Source: Zeus faber (lineage: Eukaryota > Chordata > Actinopteri > Zeiformes > Zeidae). Taken from it: 64,000 nucleotides of DNA. Numbering within the stretch: position 1 is the first letter of the stretch; every line of letters begins with the position of its first letter. Of this stretch, positions 62,806 to 64,000 are shown piece after piece. Made by a program: the position numbers and the translations under genes. The DNA is taken from positions 90,843 through 154,842 of the forward strand of contig OY482850.1 in assembly GCA_960531495.1 (NCBI GenBank). The letters are read 5' to 3'. Under the pieces are notes generated by a model. That model was given only the letters and a program-made list of their open reading frames with translations. It was not told the DNA's origin and did not search any database.

Positions 62806-64000
62806 CTGACCCAGGCATCAGTCCAGATCTGGAGTTGAGCGCTTACAAGCGAACATGGGGTCAAATGCAGAGTAACCAAGGATGGACACAGGTGGATTAT
62901 TAAAGTATACAAGTATAACACCTTTTATACCTTGGTTGGTCTCAGAGTTTTCAAATATTCATACTATAGCATATATTGTATAATGTCATGAAGTGAACGG
63001 GTAAAAAAATAAATAAAATAAAGAAACTATATTAAACAACACAGATGTGAAGAGGAAATACAGTGTATTTAAAAGTATTTACCTTGTGTGTTTTACGTTA
63101 AAATCTGAACAATTTCCCCCGAAAAAAAAATCCAAAGTGAAATTTAATTGGAATGCTGTAGTGCAACAGACCGGTCAACCTTGGCCACGACCCCTCAGTC
63201 GGTGCATTTATTTACTGACAATATGTGAAAATAAAGGCTGCAATGTCACAGACTCTTAAATAGCACATGATGAATGGCACACAGGGCGACACCTATTACA
63301 TACAAAGCTACTTCGCAAGACCAATTAAGATAACACTATTTGCCGTTTTCTGAATTCCCATTTTCATTTAAATAACTGACGATGAACTATGTAGTTTGAA
63401 GGATGATTAAAAAAAAGATGCACAAAAATGAGGCTCATCAAATACCCATCCTGCACACACTAACCGTAGCAGTCAGGCTGATGCATATTACAAATTCCAA
63501 ACATAAAAAACTATGTTTATAGGCTCTTTACTGATATACCCAAGGTTATGAGTTTTCTAATAACCGTCCTTAAACGGACCATGAACCAATGTTAATAAGC
63601 CCAGAAAGTTTTCACCAAAAAATGACATTTTGTAGGGTAATTCAAATGAAAGAGGAATATAGTGTGAAGTGGGTGAAAAAAAAAGTTTTCCCCCTCCAGA
63701 CTTCAACTTTGAATTAGTGGCAAGTTGGCAATTGAGACTTTTTCATTTGAATATATGGCTGTGTGCGCCACTTTGAAAGGCTCCAGATCTGTTAATGGGC
63801 TACAAGTTATTGGATACCATTCAGCTTTCTCTTGATCTCCCAGTTTGTTGTTTAGACAACCACGGTGGAGATGTAAAATGCTATGAATATGGTTTTATGC
63901 CTATATGCCGATCTAAGACCCCAAACTCCAATTCCTCAATTGAGTTCATTATTCCTGCTTGACCTCAGAGATCAGAGACCAGGGAAGTCCAGGGATCCCC
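62806..64000. other. Unassigned sequence at window end
   Basis: No gene recognised. The end of the window may still be Pax6 upstream regulatory DNA. Confidence 0.4.

Overview
The window is vertebrate nuclear DNA from a teleost fish. It shows intron-split coding exons with GT/AG sites, many (GT)n microsatellites, Tc1-like transposons, an L1-type LINE, L2/CR1-type LINEs, Ty3/gypsy elements, a decayed endogenous retrovirus and one 200-base run of N (6301-6500). The only cellular gene recognised is a full-length Pax6-type gene on the minus strand (42574-55495). Its paired-domain and homeodomain exons match the usual Pax6 exon plan, but linker and C-terminal residues are much more diverged than in the well known pax6a/pax6b. 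It therefore looks like the additional teleost Pax6 paralogue (called Pax6.3 in the literature, from memory). The first coding exon was not found.

Layout. 0-35.5 kb is a transposon graveyard: a Tc1 palindrome (1.5-3.0 kb), 3' ends of L1 copies, GT and AT repeats around the gap, a hAT fragment (9.9-10.4 kb), a minus-strand L1 (10.4-18.0 kb) interrupted by an L2 and a Tc1 fragment, a near full-length broken Tc1 (20.6-22.1 kb), and an endogenous retrovirus whose protease (24.4-24.8 kb) and remaining pol/env (30.9-35.0 kb) are separated by an L1 fragment and a Gmr1-like gypsy element (25.7-30.3 kb), itself split by an L2. 35.6-48.6 kb is almost free of recognisable autonomous transposons and carries the Pax6 3' flank and exons 6-13. 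48.7-55.4 kb is one intron of about 6.7 kb holding two Ty3/gypsy chromoviruses, one lying inside the other and both antisense to Pax6. 55.5-64 kb is Pax6 upstream sequence with scattered LINE and SINE pieces.

The most notable results are: a diverged exon 5a (14 residues, 48655-48696) with good splice sites, only 95 bp from exon 6; a weak exon 5 donor followed by a perfect 56-bp palindrome; a gypsy element whose integrase catalytic core was removed in frame while its chromodomain was kept; an element with integrase upstream of reverse transcriptase; a Tc1 made of two head-to-head 3' halves; and repeated perfect inverted repeats with 2-6 nt loops, a possible template-switch signature or assembly artefact. 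No cluster of genes resembling an undescribed system was found.
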